Source: Cornus controversa (Eukaryota; Streptophyta; Magnoliopsida; Cornales; Cornaceae). From it: a stretch of 64,000 nucleotides of DNA. The stretch covers positions 1,922,001-1,986,000 of the forward strand of contig CM048847.1 in NCBI GenBank assembly GCA_026545225.1. The letters are read 5' to 3'. Under the pieces are notes generated by a model. It made no database searches and was not told the DNA's origin. It worked only from the letters and a program-made list of their open reading frames with translations. This document shows, piece after piece, positions 41,452-53,681 of this stretch; positions within the stretch are counted from its first letter, which is position 1; the number at the start of each line of letters is the position of its first letter. The translations under genes were made by a program, and so were the position numbers.

Positions 41452-42683
41452 TGTGAGTTGCGCGGTGCGGAAGCAGTTTAGTTAATTTAGAGTGAGATGA
41501 TAATCCTTAGACCTAGAGGGGGGTGAATAGGTCATCTTGCCCAATTTTTATGATTGATTAATTACCCACAATTATTATCAATTAAGCATCCAAACCAATC
41601 ACAAAATAAATAAAGCAAGTAAGGAAAGGTTAGAGATGACACCAGGAATTTTACGTGGAAACCCAAGATGGGAAAAACCACGGGGGTGAGGCAGAAACCC
41701 CAGAGAAACCAATCCACTATCTCGAAGCAAAGTACACCAGACTCTGTCCCAGACTCACACCCACTCCACTCTGACAAGAACTTGATGCGGAACACCTCAG
41801 GCTTACAATTGCGACAACACGTCCAACTGCAGCAGACTCCCGGCTAACGTCACAATTCTTCCAGAAGGGTTGCTGAAAGAACACAAATACTCCGCAAGTA
41901 TTTTGTTCCCTTCGTAGTGATCGTTTCTCTTCCTCTTCAGATAAAATCTTGTAGTTTGAAGGAACCACCTCTGCTGCTCTTGATCAACCTTTGTAGACTG
42001 ATGATGTCTTGAAGATTCCGTTGATCAGATGAAGAAGAACATCACAACTTAAACACTCCGTGTGTGTGTGGTCTCAAAAATAAAAATCATTGAAGATTTT
42101 CTCTCATAAATTCCTCTTTTAGCTCTCAAAAATATATTCCTGGTTCTGAATATTAAATCATTGAGTTCCTCATCTCTGTCTTGAAGATTGAAGCATAAAG
42201 AGGTATTTATAAGGTTTAGAATCCTTAGTCTACTTGGAAAACAAGTTTAAAACACCTAAGGAAAGTTTTAAAGAAGTTTTGGTTGACTAGGAAATCAATT
42301 CGGATCAAAAAGGAAATTTTCGCGCATGTCAGCCAAGTCGGACCGGTCCTAAAAATTGGGGACGGGTGGGACTTTTCAGACATGTACAAAATCAAAAGTC
42401 CCGAGATAAGTTGGACCGGTCCTCATTTTTGGGGACCGGTGGGACTTAGCAAAAACTCAATTTTAACTTTTAAAGCATATTTTCCAAGTCCTAAGCCCAC
42501 CAAACTTCAAAACATAGTGTCCTCACTCACATACCTGTTCTAAGTGATGTCCTCATCAAATCCACGGTATCGAGACACCTTTCGTTCAGCTCCGAAGATC
42601 GAGACACAAGATCTAACAAAAATTACAACTCGATCAACAAGTTTTGACACCGAAATTTGCCAATTACAATTATATATCTCACA
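41452..42683 (-). mobile_element. Solo LTR, Ty1/copia-like, copy 6 of 9
   Basis: The copy is 1232 bp with GACAA at 41447-41451 and 42684-42688, and carries the GATGATAATCC marker. It is 5653 bp after copy 5 and 5653 bp before copy 7. Confidence 0.82.
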
Positions 42684-45600
42684 GACAACCGTATAGCGCT
42701 TTGTGCTAGAATTGACCATCTGGATGTCCAGAAGAATAGAGAATGACAAGAACGGTTTCGAACTTGTTTCGTTTGACTTGTCCTGATTCGAAAAGTCCCA
42801 ATCCACGTGAAATCGTGCCATACCTAGAATTATACGTTGCTTTATGCCAAATTCCACCGTCAGGATGTCCTAAATCGAAAACAGTAATTCCATGCTGCAC
42901 CCGTGAATGATCACAACCGTATGGTGCTCTATGCCAACTTCAACCATCTGGACAAGTAAAAGAAACAATTCCCAAGCTATCGATGATTTTAAACAAGTTT
43001 AGTTTGAGTTGTTCTGATTCAAAAACCCATTCCTTGAGAAGTCGTGCCATAATCAGAATCGTAAGTTTCTTTTTTCCAAATTAGACCATCAAAGCATCCA
43101 AAAGAAGTGACGAACATGTCAATCCGATCTTCATCACAACCGTATGGTGCTTTGTTCCAAGTTCGACCGTTTGGACATCTAAAGGAAATAATTAGCAAGC
43201 TACCAACCATTTTAAACTTGTTTCATTTCAGTTGTTTTGATTCAAAAACCGCATTCCAAGAGAAGTCATGCCATAATACTAATCGTACGCTGCTTTTTTC
43301 TAAATGAAACCATCAAAGTGTCCCAAAGAAACGACGAGCATGTCAATCCGATCTTCATCCGTGTTTGTTTGAGTTGTTCTGAGTCGAAAGAACAATTGCT
43401 TGCAATAATCAGGCATGACGACAACCGTATGGCGCTTTGTGCTAGAATTGACCATCTGGATGTCCAAAAGAATAGAGAATGACAAGAACGGTTTTGAACT
43501 TGTTTCGTTTGACTTGTCCTGATTCGAAAAGTCCCAATCCACGTGAAATCGTGCCATACCTAGAATTATACGTTGCTTTATGCCAAATTCAACCGTCAGG
43601 ATGTCCTGAATCGAAAAGAGTAATTCCAGGCTGCACCCATGAATGATCACAACCGTATGGTGCTCTATGCCAACTTCAACCATCTGGACAAGTAAAAGAA
43701 ACAATTCCCAAGCTATCGATGATTTTAAACAAGTTTAGTTTGAGTTATTCTGATTCAAAAACCCATTCCTTGAGAAGTCGTGCCAAAATCAGAATCGTAA
43801 GTTTCTTTTTTCCAAATTAGACCAACAAAACATCCAAAAGAAGTGACGAACATGTCAATCCGATCTTCATCACAACCATATGGTGCTTTGTTCCAAGTTT
43901 GACCGTTTGGACATCTAAAGGAAACAATTAGCAAGCTACCAACCATTTTAAACTTGTTTCATTTGAGTTGTTTTGATTCAAAAACCGCATTCCAAGAGAA
44001 GTCATGCCATAATACTAATCGTACGCTGCTTTATTCTAAATGAAACCATCAATGCGTCCCAAAGAAACGACGAGCATGTCGATCCGATCTTCATCCATGT
44101 TTGTTTGAGTTGTTCTGAGTCGAAAAGAACAATTGCTTGCAATAATCAGGCATGACGACAACCGTATGGCGCTTTGTGCTAGAATTGACCATCTGGATGT
44201 TCAGAAAAATAGAGAATGACAACAACGGTTTTGAACTTGTTTCGTTTGACTTGTCCTGATTTGAAAAGTTCAATCCACGTGAAATCGTGCCATACTTAGA
44301 ATTATACATTGCTTTATGCCAAATTCTACCATCAGGACGTCCTGAATCAAAAATAGTAATTCCTTGCTGCACTCATGAATGATCACAACCGTATGGTGCT
44401 CTATGACAACTTCAACCATTTAGAAAAGTAAAAGAAACAATTCCCAAGCTATCGAGGATTTTAAACAAGTTTAGTTTGAGTTGTTCTGATTCAAAAACCC
44501 ATTCCTTGAGAAGTCGTGCCTTAATCAGAATCGTAAGTTTCTTTTTTCCAAATTACACCATCAAAGCATCCAAAAGAAGTGACGAACATGTCAATCCGAT
44601 CTTCATCACAACCGTATGGTGCTTTGTTCCAAGTTCGACCGTTTGGACATCTAAAGGAAACAATTAGCAAGCTACCAACCATTTTAAACTTGTTTCATTT
44701 CAGTTGTTTTGATTCGAAAACCGCATTCCAAGAGAAGTCGTGCCATAATACTAATCGTACGCTGCTTTTTTCTAAATGAAACCATCAAAGTGTCCCAAAG
44801 AAACGACGAGCATGTTAATCCGATCTTCATCCGTGTTTGTTTGAGTTGTTCTGAGTCGAAAGAACACTTGCTTGCAATAATCAGGCATGACGACAACCGT
44901 ATGGCGCTTTGTGCTAGAATTGACCATCTGGATGTCCGGAGGAATAGAGAATGACAAGAACGGTTTCGAACTTGTTTCGTTTGACTTGTCCTGATTCAAA
45001 GAGTCCCAATCCACGTGAAATCGTGCCATACCTAGAATTATACGTTGCTTTATGCCAAATTCAACCGTCAGGATGTCCTGAATCGAAAAGAGTAATTCCA
45101 TGCTGCACCCATGAATGATCACAACCGTATGGTGCTCTATGCCAACTTCAACCATCTGGACAAGTAAAAGAAACAATTCCCAAGCTATCGATGATTTTAA
45201 ACAAGTTTAGTTTGAGTTGTTCTGATTCAAAAACCCATTCCTTGAGAAGTCATGCCATAATCAGAATCGTAAGTTTCTTTTTTCCAAATTAGACCAACAA
45301 AACATCCAAAAGAAGTGACGAACATGTCAATCCGATCTTCATCACAACCATATGGTGCTTTGTTCCAAGTTCGACCGTTTGGACATCTAAAGGAAACAAT
45401 TAGCAAGCTACCAACCATTTTAAACTTGTTTCAGTTGAGTTGTTTTGATTCGAAAACTGCATTCCAAGAGAAGTCATGCCATAATACTAATCGTACGCTG
45501 CTTTTTTCTAAGTGAAACCATCAATGCGTCCCAAAGAAACGACGAGCATGTCGATCCGATCTTCATCCAAGTTTGTTTGAGTTGTTCTGAGTCGAAAAGA

Positions 45601-47104
45601 ACAATTGCTTGCAATAATCAGGCATGACGACAACCGTATGGCGCTTTGTGCTAGAATTGACCATCTGGATGTTCAGAAAAATAGAGAATGACAACAACGG
45701 TTTCGAACTTGTTTCGTTTGACTTGTCCTGATTTGAAAAGTTCAATCCACGTGAAATCGTGCCATACTTAGAATTATACATTGCTTTATGCCAAATTCAA
45801 CCATCAGGACGTCCTGAATCAAAAATAGTAATTCCTTGCTGCACTCATGAGTGATCACAACCGTATGGTGCTCTATGCCAACTTCAACCATCTAGAAAAG
45901 TAAAAGAAACAATTCCCAAGCTATCGAGGATTTTAAACAAGTTTAGTTTGAGTTGTTCTGATTCAAAAACCCGTTCCTTGAGAAGTCGTGCCTTAATCAG
46001 AATTGTAAGTTTCTTTTTTCCAAATTACACCATCAAAGAATCCAAAAGAAGTGACGAACATGTCAATCCGATCTTCATCACAACCGTATGGTGCTTTGTT
46101 CCAAGTTCGACCGTTTGGACATCTAAAGGAAACAATTAGCAAGCTACCAACCATTTTAAACTTGTTTCATTTCAGTTGTTTTGATTCGAAAACTGCATTC
46201 CAAGAGAAGTCGTGCCATAATACTAATCGTACGCTGCTTTTTTCTAAATGAAACCATCAAAGTGTCCCAAAGAAACGACGAGCATGTCAATCCGATCTTC
46301 ATCCGTGTTTGTTTGAGTTGTTCTGAGTCGAAAGAACACTTGCTTGCAATAATCAGGCATGACGACAACCGTATGGCGCTTTGTGCTAGAATTGACCATC
46401 TGGATGTCCGGAGGAATAGAGAATGACAAGAACGGTTTCGAACATGTTTCGTTTGACTTGTCCTGATTCGAAAAGTCCCAATCCACGTGAAATCGTGCCA
46501 TACCTAGAATTATACGTTGCTTTATGCCAAATTCAACCGTCAGGATGTCCTGAATCGAAAAGAGTAATTCCATGCTGCACCCATGAATGATCACAACCGT
46601 ATGGTGCTCTATGCCAACTTCAACCATCTGGACAAGTAAAAGAAACAATTCCCAAGCTATCGATGATTTTAAACAAGTTTAGTTTGAGTTATTCTGATTC
46701 AAAAACCCTTTCCTTGAGAAGTCGTGCCAAAATCAGAATCGTAAGTTTCTTTTTTCCAAATTAGACCAACAAAACATCCAAAAGAAGTGACGAACATGTC
46801 AATCCGATCTTCATCACAACCATATGGTGCTTTGTTCCAAGTTCGACCGTTTGGACATCTAAATGAAACAATTAGCAAGCTACCAACCATTTTAAACTTG
46901 TTTCATTTGAGTTGTTTTGATTCGAAAACCGCATTCCAAGAGAAGTCGTGCCATAATACTAATCGTACGCTGCTTTTTTCTAAATGAAACCATCAAAGCG
47001 TCGCAAAGAAACGACGAGCATGTCAATCCGATCTTCATCCGTGTTTGTTTGAGTTGTTCTGAGTCGAAAGAACACTTGCTTGCAATAATCAGGCATGACG
47101 ACAA
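42684..47104 (+). repeat. Satellite array, segment 7 (6 units)
   Basis: The segment is 4421 bp. It is the duplicate of segment 6 for most of its length. Its last two units differ: they carry CGTTCC with AATTGTAAG near 45975-46005, a private CAAAGAATCC near 46035 and AACCCTTTCC near 46705. The duplication therefore ends, or was overwritten, near 45.9 kb. No gene is seen. Confidence 0.94.
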
Positions 47105-48336
47105 TGTGAGTTGCGCGGTGCGGAAGCAGTTTAGTTAATTTAGAGTGAGATGCTAATCCTTAGACCTAGAGGGGGGTGAATAGGTCATCTTGCCCAATTT
47201 TTATGATTGATTAATTACCCACAATTATTATCAATTAAGCATCCAAACCAATCACAAAATAAATAAAGCAAGTAAGGAAAGGTTAGAGATGACACCAGGA
47301 ATTTTACGTGGAAACCCAAGATGGGAAAAACCACGGGGGTGAGGCAGAAACCCCAGAGAAACCAATCCACTATCTCGAAGCAAAGTACACCAGACTCTGT
47401 CCCAGACTCACACCCACTCCACTCTGACAAGAACTTGATGCGGAACACCTCAGGCTTACAATTGCGACAACACGTCCAACTGCAGCAGACTCCCGGCTAA
47501 CGTCACAATTCTTCCAGAAGGGTTGCTGAAAGAACACAAATACTCCGCAAGTATTTTGTTCCCTTCGTAGTGATCGTTTCTCTTCCTCTTCAGATAAAAT
47601 CTTGTAGTTTGAAGGAACCACCTCTGCTGCTCTTGATCAACCTTTGTAGACTGATGATGTCTTGAAGATTCCGTTGATCAGATGAAGAAGAACATCACAA
47701 CTTAAACACTCCGTGTGTGTGTGGTCTCAAAAATAAAAATCATTGAAGATTTTCTCTCATAAATTCCTCTTTTAGCTCTCAAAAATATATTCCTGGTTCT
47801 GAATATTAAATCATTGAGTTCCTCATCTCTGTCTTGAAGATTGAAGCATAAAGAGGTATTTATAAGGTTTAGAATCCTTAGTCTACTTGGAAAACAAGTT
47901 TAAAACACCTAAGGAAAGTTTTAAAGAAGTTTTGGTTGACTAGGAAATCAATTCGGATCAAAAAGGAAATTTTCGCGCATGTCAGCCAAGTCGGACCGGT
48001 CCTAAAAATTGGGGACGGGTGGGACTTTTCAGACATGTACAAAATCAAAAGTCCCGAGATAAGTTGGACCGGTCCTCAATTTTGGGGACCGGTGGGACTT
48101 AGCAAAAACTCAATTTTAACTTTTAAAGCATATTTTCCAAGTCCTAAGCCCACCAAACTTCAAAACATAGTGTCCTCACTCACATACCTGTTCTAAGTGA
48201 TGTCCTCATCAAATCCACGGTATCGAGACACCTTTCGTTCAGCTCCGAAGATCGAGACACAAGATCTAACAAAAATTACAACTCGATCAACAAGTTTTGA
48301 CACCGAAATTTGCCAATTACAATTATATATCTCACA
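47105..48336 (-). mobile_element. Solo LTR, Ty1/copia-like, copy 7 of 9
   Basis: The copy is 1232 bp with GACAA at 47100-47104 and 48337-48341. It lacks the copy 4-6 marker but has CCTCAATTTTGGGG (near 48074), shared only with copy 8. Its left flank has GCGTCGCAAAG, as in copies 2, 4, 5 and 6. It is therefore a mosaic between two lineages. Confidence 0.82.
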
Positions 48337-50548
48337 GACAACCGTATAGCGCTTTGTGCTAGAATTGACCATCTGGATGTCCAGAAGAATAGAGAATGAC
48401 AAGAACGGTTTCGAACTTGTTTCGTTTGACTTGTCCTGATTCGAAAAGTCCCAATCCACGTGAAATCGTGCCATACTAGAATTATACGTTGCTTTATGCC
48501 AAATTCCACCGTCAGGATGTCCTAAATCGAAAACAGTAATTCCATGCTGCACCCGTGAATGATCACAACCGTATGGTGCTCTATGCCAACTTCAACCATC
48601 TGGACAAGTAAAAGAAACAATTCCCAAGCTATCGATGATTTTAAACAAGTTTAGTTTGAGTTGTTCTGATTCAAAAACCCATTCCTTGAGAAGTCGTGCC
48701 ATAATCAGAATCGTAAGTTTCTTTTTTCCAAATTAGACCATCAAAGCATCCAAAAGAAGTGACGAACATGTCAATCCGATCTTCATCACAACCGTATGGT
48801 GCTTTGTTCCAAGTTCGACCGTTTGGACATCTAAAGGAAATAATTAGCAAGCTACCAACCATTTTAAACTTGTTTCATTTCAGTTGTTTTGATTCAAAAA
48901 CCGCATTCCAAGAGAAGTCATGCCATAATACTAATCGTACGCTACTTTTTTCTAAATGAAACCATCAAAGTGTCCCAAAGAAACGACGAGCATGTCAATC
49001 CGATCTTCATCCGTGTTTGTTTGAGTTGTTCTGAGTCGAAAGAACAATTGCTTGCAATAATCAGGCATGACGACAACCGTATGGCGCTTTGTGCTAGAAT
49101 TGACCATCTGGATGTCCAAAAGAATAGAGAATGACAAGAACGGTTTCGAACTTGTTTCGTTTGACTTGTCCTGATTCGAAAAGTCCCAATCCACGTGAAA
49201 TCGTGCCATACCTAGAATTATACGTTGCTTTATGCCAAATTCAACCGTCAGGATGTCCTGAATCGAAAAGAGTAATTCCAGGCTGCACCCATGAATGATC
49301 ACAACCGTATGGTGCTCTATGCCAACTTCAACCATCTGGACAAGTAAAAGAAACAATTCCCAAGCTATCGATGATTTTAAACAAGTTTAGTTTGAGTTAT
49401 TCTGATTCAAAAACCCATTCCTTGAGAAGTCGTGCCAAAATCAGAATCGTAAGTTTCTTTTTTCCAAATTAGACCAACAAAACATCCAAAAGAAGTGACG
49501 AACATGTCAATCCGATCTTCATCACAACCATATGGTGCTTTGTTCCAAGTTCGACCGTTTGGACATCTAAAGGAAACAATTAGCAAGCTACCAACCATTT
49601 TAAACTTGTTTCATTTGAGTTGTTTTGATTCGAAAACCGCATTCCAAGAGAAGTCATGCCATAATACTAATCGTACGCTGCTTTATTCTAAGTGAAACCA
49701 TCAATGCGTCCCAAAGAAACGACGAGCATGTCGATCCGATCTTCATCCAAGTTTGTTTGAGTTGTTCTGAGTCGAAAAGAACAATTGCTTGCAATAATCA
49801 GGCATGACGACAACCGTATGGCGCTTTGTGCTAGAATTGACCATCTGGATGTTCAGAAAAATAGAGAATGACAACAACGGTTTCGAACTTGTTTCGTTTG
49901 ACTTGTCCTGATTTGAAAAGTTCAATCCACGTGAAATCGTGCCATACTTAGAATTATACATTGCTTTATGCCAAATTCAACCATCAGGACGTCCTGAATC
50001 AAAAATAGTAATTCCTTGCTGCACTCATGAATGATCACAACCGTATGGTGCTCTATGCCAACTTCAACCATCTAGAAAAGTAAAAGAAACAATTCCCAAG
50101 CTATCGAGGATTTTAAACAAGTTTAGTTTGAGTTGTTCTGATTCAAAAACCCGTTCCTTGAGAAGTCGTGCCTTAATCAGAATTGTAAGTTTCTTTTTTC
50201 CAAATTACACCATCAAAGCATCCAAAAGAAGTGACGAACATGTCAATCCGATCTTCATCACAACCGTATGGTGCTTTGTTCCAAGTTCGACCGTTTGGAC
50301 ATCTAAAGGAAACAATTAGCAAGCTACCAACCATTTTAAACTTGTTTCATTTGAGTTGTTTTGATTCGAAAACCGCATTCCAAGAGAAGTCGTGCCATAA
50401 TACTAATCGTACGCTGCTTTTTTCTAAATGAAACCATCAAAGCGTCCCAAAGAAACGACGAGCATGTCAATGCGATCTTCATCCGTGTTTGTTTGAGTTG
50501 TTCTGAGTCGAAAGAACACTTGCTTGCAATAATCAGGCATGACGACAA
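48337..50548 (+). repeat. Satellite array, segment 8 (3 units)
   Basis: The segment is 2212 bp: three units plus the 5-bp duplication, minus one base (CATACTAGAATT for CATACCTAGAATT near 48475). The variant GTACGCTACTTTT near 48940 is shared with 52385, 57090 and the more distant 62247. No gene is seen. Confidence 0.95.
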
Positions 50549-51780
50549 TGTGAGTTGCGCGGTGCGGAAGCAGTTTAGTTAATTTAGAGTGAGATGCTAA
50601 TCCTTAGACCTAGAGGGGGGTGAATAGGTCATCTTGCCCAATTTTTATGATTGATTAATTACCCACAATTATTATCAATTAAGCATCCAAACCAATCACA
50701 AAATAAATAAAGCAAGTAAGGAAAGGTTAGAGATGACACCAGGAATTTTACGTGGAAACCCAAGATGGGAAAAACCACGGGGGTGAGGCAGAAACCCCAG
50801 AGAAACCAATCCACTATCTCGAAGCAAAGTACACCAGACTCTGTCCCAGACTCACACCCACTCCACTCTGACAAGAACTTGATGCGGAACACCTCAGGCT
50901 TACAATTGCGACAACACGTCCAACTGCAGCAGACTCCCGGCTAACGTCACAATTCTTCCAGAAGGGTTGCTGAAAGAACACAAATACTCCGCAAGTATTT
51001 TGTTCCCTTCGTAGTGATCGTTTCTCTTCCTCTTCAGATAAAATCTTGTAGTTTGAAGGAACCACCTCTGCTGCTCTTGATCAACCTTTGTAGACTGATG
51101 ATGTCTTGAAGATTCCGTTGATCAGATGAAGAAGAACATCACAACTTAAACACTCCGTGTGTGTGTGGTCTCAAAAATAAAAATCATTGAAGATTTTCTC
51201 TCATAAATTCCTCTTTTAGCTCTCAAAAATATATTCCTGGTTCTGAATATTAAATCATTGAGTTCCTCATCTCTGTCTTGAAGATTGAAGCATAAAGAGG
51301 TATTTATAAGGTTTAGAATCCTTAGTCTACTTGGAAAACAAGTTTAAAACACCTAAGGAAAGTTTTAAAGAAGTTTTGGTTGACTAGGAAATCAATTCGG
51401 ATCAAAAAGGAAATTTTCGCGCATGTCAGCCAAGTCGGACCGGTCCTAAAAATTGGGGACGGGTGGGACTTTTCAGACATGTACAAAATCAAAAGTTCCG
51501 AGATAAGTTGGACCGGTCCTCAATTTTGGGGACCGGTGGGACTTAGCAAAAACTCAATTTTAACTTTTAAAGCATATTTTCCAAGTCCTAAGCCCACCAA
51601 ACTTCAAAACATAGTGTCCTCACTCACATACCTGTTCTAAGTGATGTCCTCATCAAATCCACGGTATCGAGACACCTTTCGTTCAGCTCCGAAGATCGAG
51701 ACACAAGATCTAACAAAAATTACAACTCGATCAACAAGTTTTGTCACCGAAATTTGCCAATTACAATTATATATCTCACA
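50549..51780 (-). mobile_element. Solo LTR, Ty1/copia-like, copy 8 of 9
   Basis: The copy is 1232 bp with GACAA at 50544-50548 and 51781-51785. It shares CCTCAATTTTGGGG with copy 7. Private changes are AAGTTCCGAG near 51495 and TTTTGTCACC near 51742. Confidence 0.82.
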
Positions 51781-52734
51781 GACAACCGTATAGCGCTTTG
51801 TGCTAGAATTGACCATCTGGATGTCCAGAAGAATAGAGAATGACAAGAACTGTTTCGAACTTGTTTCGTTTGACTTGTCCTGATTCGAAAAGTCCCAATC
51901 CACGTGAAATCGTGCCATACCTAGAATTATACGTTGCTTTATGCCAAATTCCACCGTCAGGATGTCCTAAATCGAAAACAGTAATTCCATGCTGCACCCG
52001 TGAATGATCACAACCGTATGGTGCTCTATGCCAACTTCAACCATCTGGACAAGTAAAAGAAACAATTCCCAAGCTATCGATGATTTTAAACAAGTTTAGT
52101 TTGAGTTGTTCTGATTCAAAAACCCATTCCTTGAGAAGTCGTGCCATAATCAGAATCGTAAGTTTCTTTTTTCCAAATTAGACCATCAAAGCATCCAAAA
52201 GAAGTGACGAACATGTCAATCCGATCTTCATCACAATCGTATGGTGCTTTGTTCCAAGTTCGACCGTTTGGACATCTAAAGGAAATAATTAGCAAGCTAC
52301 CAACCATTTTAAACTTGTTTCATTTCAGTTGTTTTGATTCAAAAACCGCATTCCAAGAGAAGTCATGCCATAATACTAATCGTACGCTACTTTTTTCTAA
52401 ATGAAACCATCAAAGTGTCCCAAAGAAACGACGAGCATGTCAATCCGATCTTCATCCGTGTTTGTTTGAGTTGTTCTGAGTCGAAAGAACAATTGCTTGC
52501 AATAATCAGGCATGACGACAACCGTATGGCGCTTTGTGCTAGAATTGACCATCTGGATGTCCAAAAGAATAGAGAATGACAAGAACGGTTTCGAACTTGT
52601 TTCGTTTGACTTGTCCTGATTCGAAAAGTCCCAATCCACGTGAAATCGTGCCATACCTAGAATTATACGTTGCTTTATGCCAAATTCAACCGTCAGGATG
52701 TCCTGAATCGAAAAGAGTAATTCCAGGCTGCACC
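51781..52734 (+). repeat. Satellite array, segment 9, left part
   Basis: This is 954 bp of satellite between LTR copy 8 and the Cassandra composite. It stops inside a C block after GGCTGCACC. The same block resumes at 53992, so this part and the next were continuous before insertion. No gene is seen. Confidence 0.95.
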
Positions 52735-53045
52735 TGTAACGCCCCACCCTATCCCGACACAATATTGTCCGCTTTTGGTTCCCCCGGACCAGAGACTTCC
52801 CAGGGGGTCACCCATCCTGGTACTACTCCCAGCTAAGCACGCTTAACTGTGGAGTTCTGGTGGGTTCACAACCATCACGGCTTTAAAACGCGTTGTGTCA
52901 TAGAAGGGTGATAAACATACATATAATACTTCCCCATTCCACACCCAGGCGATGTGGGATTGAGCACCCTGTAGCCTGCCAGTGTGGTAGCTCGCCCAGT
53001 GTCTCGCACCCGCCCACATCACACCCGCCCACAAGGGTCACCACA
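52735..53045 (-). mobile_element. Cassandra LTR, complete, reverse
   Basis: The LTR is 311 bp and ends TGTAACG at left and CCACA at right; in its own orientation it runs TGTGGTGACC...GCGTTACA. Compared with the forward LTRs, I see a few differences, such as GATAAACATAC and ATTCCACACCC. It is preceded, in its own orientation, by the polypurine tract AGGGGGGTGGAT. Confidence 0.85.
52793..52864 (-). promoter_or_regulatory. 5S rRNA-like internal Pol III promoter (reverse LTR)
   Basis: On the minus strand, 72 bp match the centre and 3' part of plant 5S rRNA: box A (AGTTAAGCGTGCTTAGCT), the intermediate element (AGTAGTACCAGG) and box C (GGATGGGTGACCCC). The last four bases of box A differ from canonical 5S. 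It would direct transcription leftwards toward 52735. Confidence 0.8.
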
Positions 53046-53114
53046 ATCCACCCCCCTAGGAGGCCCGACGTCCCTGTCGGCACACTTCCGGCTGGGTTAG
53101 GCTCTGATACCTTT
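53046..53114 (-). mobile_element. Cassandra internal region with primer-binding site, reverse
   Basis: The internal region is 69 bp. Next to the truncated 5' LTR is GGTATCAGAGC (minus strand of 53101-53111), the tRNA-Met-type primer-binding site with its first T changed to A. At the other end is the polypurine tract. There is no coding capacity, as expected of a TRIM. Confidence 0.82.
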
Positions 53115-53252
53115 TGTAACGCCCCACCCTATCCCGACACAATATTGTCCGCTTTTGGTTCCCCCGGACCAGAGACTTCCCAGGGGGTCACCCATCCTGG
53201 TACTACTCCCAGCTAAGCACGCTTAACTGTGGAGTTCTGGTGGGTTCACAAC
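53115..53252 (-). mobile_element. Cassandra LTR, truncated, reverse
   Basis: Only the 3' 138 bp or so of the LTR is present, from TGTAACGCC to GTTCACAACC. The 5S-like part is still complete. Where the LTR should continue with ATCACGGC, the sequence switches to forward-strand internal region. Confidence 0.83.
53173..53244 (-). promoter_or_regulatory. 5S rRNA-like internal Pol III promoter (truncated reverse LTR)
   Basis: This is the same 72-bp 5S-like segment as at 52793. It is intact although the LTR is cut 8 bp beyond its 5' side, so it has lost its normal upstream LTR sequence. Confidence 0.78.
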
Positions 53253-53302
53253 CCAGCCGGAAGTGTGCCGACGGGGACGTCGGGCCTCTTAGGGGGGTGG
53301 AT
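53253..53302 (+). mobile_element. Cassandra internal region, 5'-truncated, forward
   Basis: This 50-bp segment starts at CCAGCCGGAAGTG and runs to the polypurine tract AGGGGGGTGGAT. The primer-binding site half is absent. It directly abuts the truncated reverse LTR. Confidence 0.8.
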
Positions 53303-53612
53303 TGTGGTGACCCTTGTGGGCGGGTGTGATGTGGGTGGGTGCGAGACACTGGGCGAGCTACCACACTGGCAGGCTACAGGGTGCTCAATCCCACATCGCC
53401 TGGGTAGGAATGGGGAAGTATTATATGTATGATTATCACCCTTCTATGACACAACGCGTTTTAAAGCCGTGATGGTTGTGAACCCACCAGAACTCCACAG
53501 TTAAGCGTGCTTAGCTGGGAGTAGTACCAGGATGGGTGACCCCCTGGGAAGTCTCTGGTCCGGGGGAACCAAAAGCGGACAATATTGTGTCGGGATAGGG
53601 TGGGGCGTTACA
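53303..53612 (+). mobile_element. Cassandra LTR, complete, forward (inner)
   Basis: The LTR is 310 bp, TGTGGTGACC to GCGTTACA. By eye it differs from the outer forward LTR (53682-53991) at only about two positions (GTGGGTGGGTG and GCCTGGGTAGG), so the pair is young. Confidence 0.87.
53483..53554 (+). promoter_or_regulatory. 5S rRNA-like internal Pol III promoter (inner forward LTR)
   Basis: Box A, intermediate element and box C are in order on the plus strand. No TTTT run follows before the LTR end. The next one is in GCGTTTTAAAG of the following LTR, near 53837, where a Pol III transcript could stop. Confidence 0.8.
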
Positions 53613-53614
53613 AA

Positions 53615-53626
53615 TGGTATCAGAGC
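53615..53626 (+). other. Cassandra primer-binding site
   Basis: TGGTATCAGAGC lies two bases after the LTR end (TTACA). It is complementary to the 3' end of plant initiator tRNA-Met, the primer used by many plant LTR elements including TRIMs. It fixes the forward polarity of this half of the composite. Confidence 0.88.
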
Positions 53627-53681
53627 CTGACCCAGCCGGAAGTGTGCCGACGGGGACGTCGGGCCTCCTAGGGGGGTGGAT

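Noticed and set aside
52576..53216. Longer frames of 80-107 codons across the Cassandra composite
   Set aside because: They cross from satellite into LTRs or run through GC-rich LTR sequence. Cassandra is known to be non-coding.
53483..53554. A true 5S rRNA gene
   Set aside because: Only the central and 3' parts match. Box A ends in AGCT, the 3' end is replaced by retroelement sequence, and it lies inside LTRs with a primer-binding site next to them.
53615..53626. tRNA-related gene remnant
   Set aside because: It is only the 12-base primer-binding complement next to an LTR; no cloverleaf can be formed around it.
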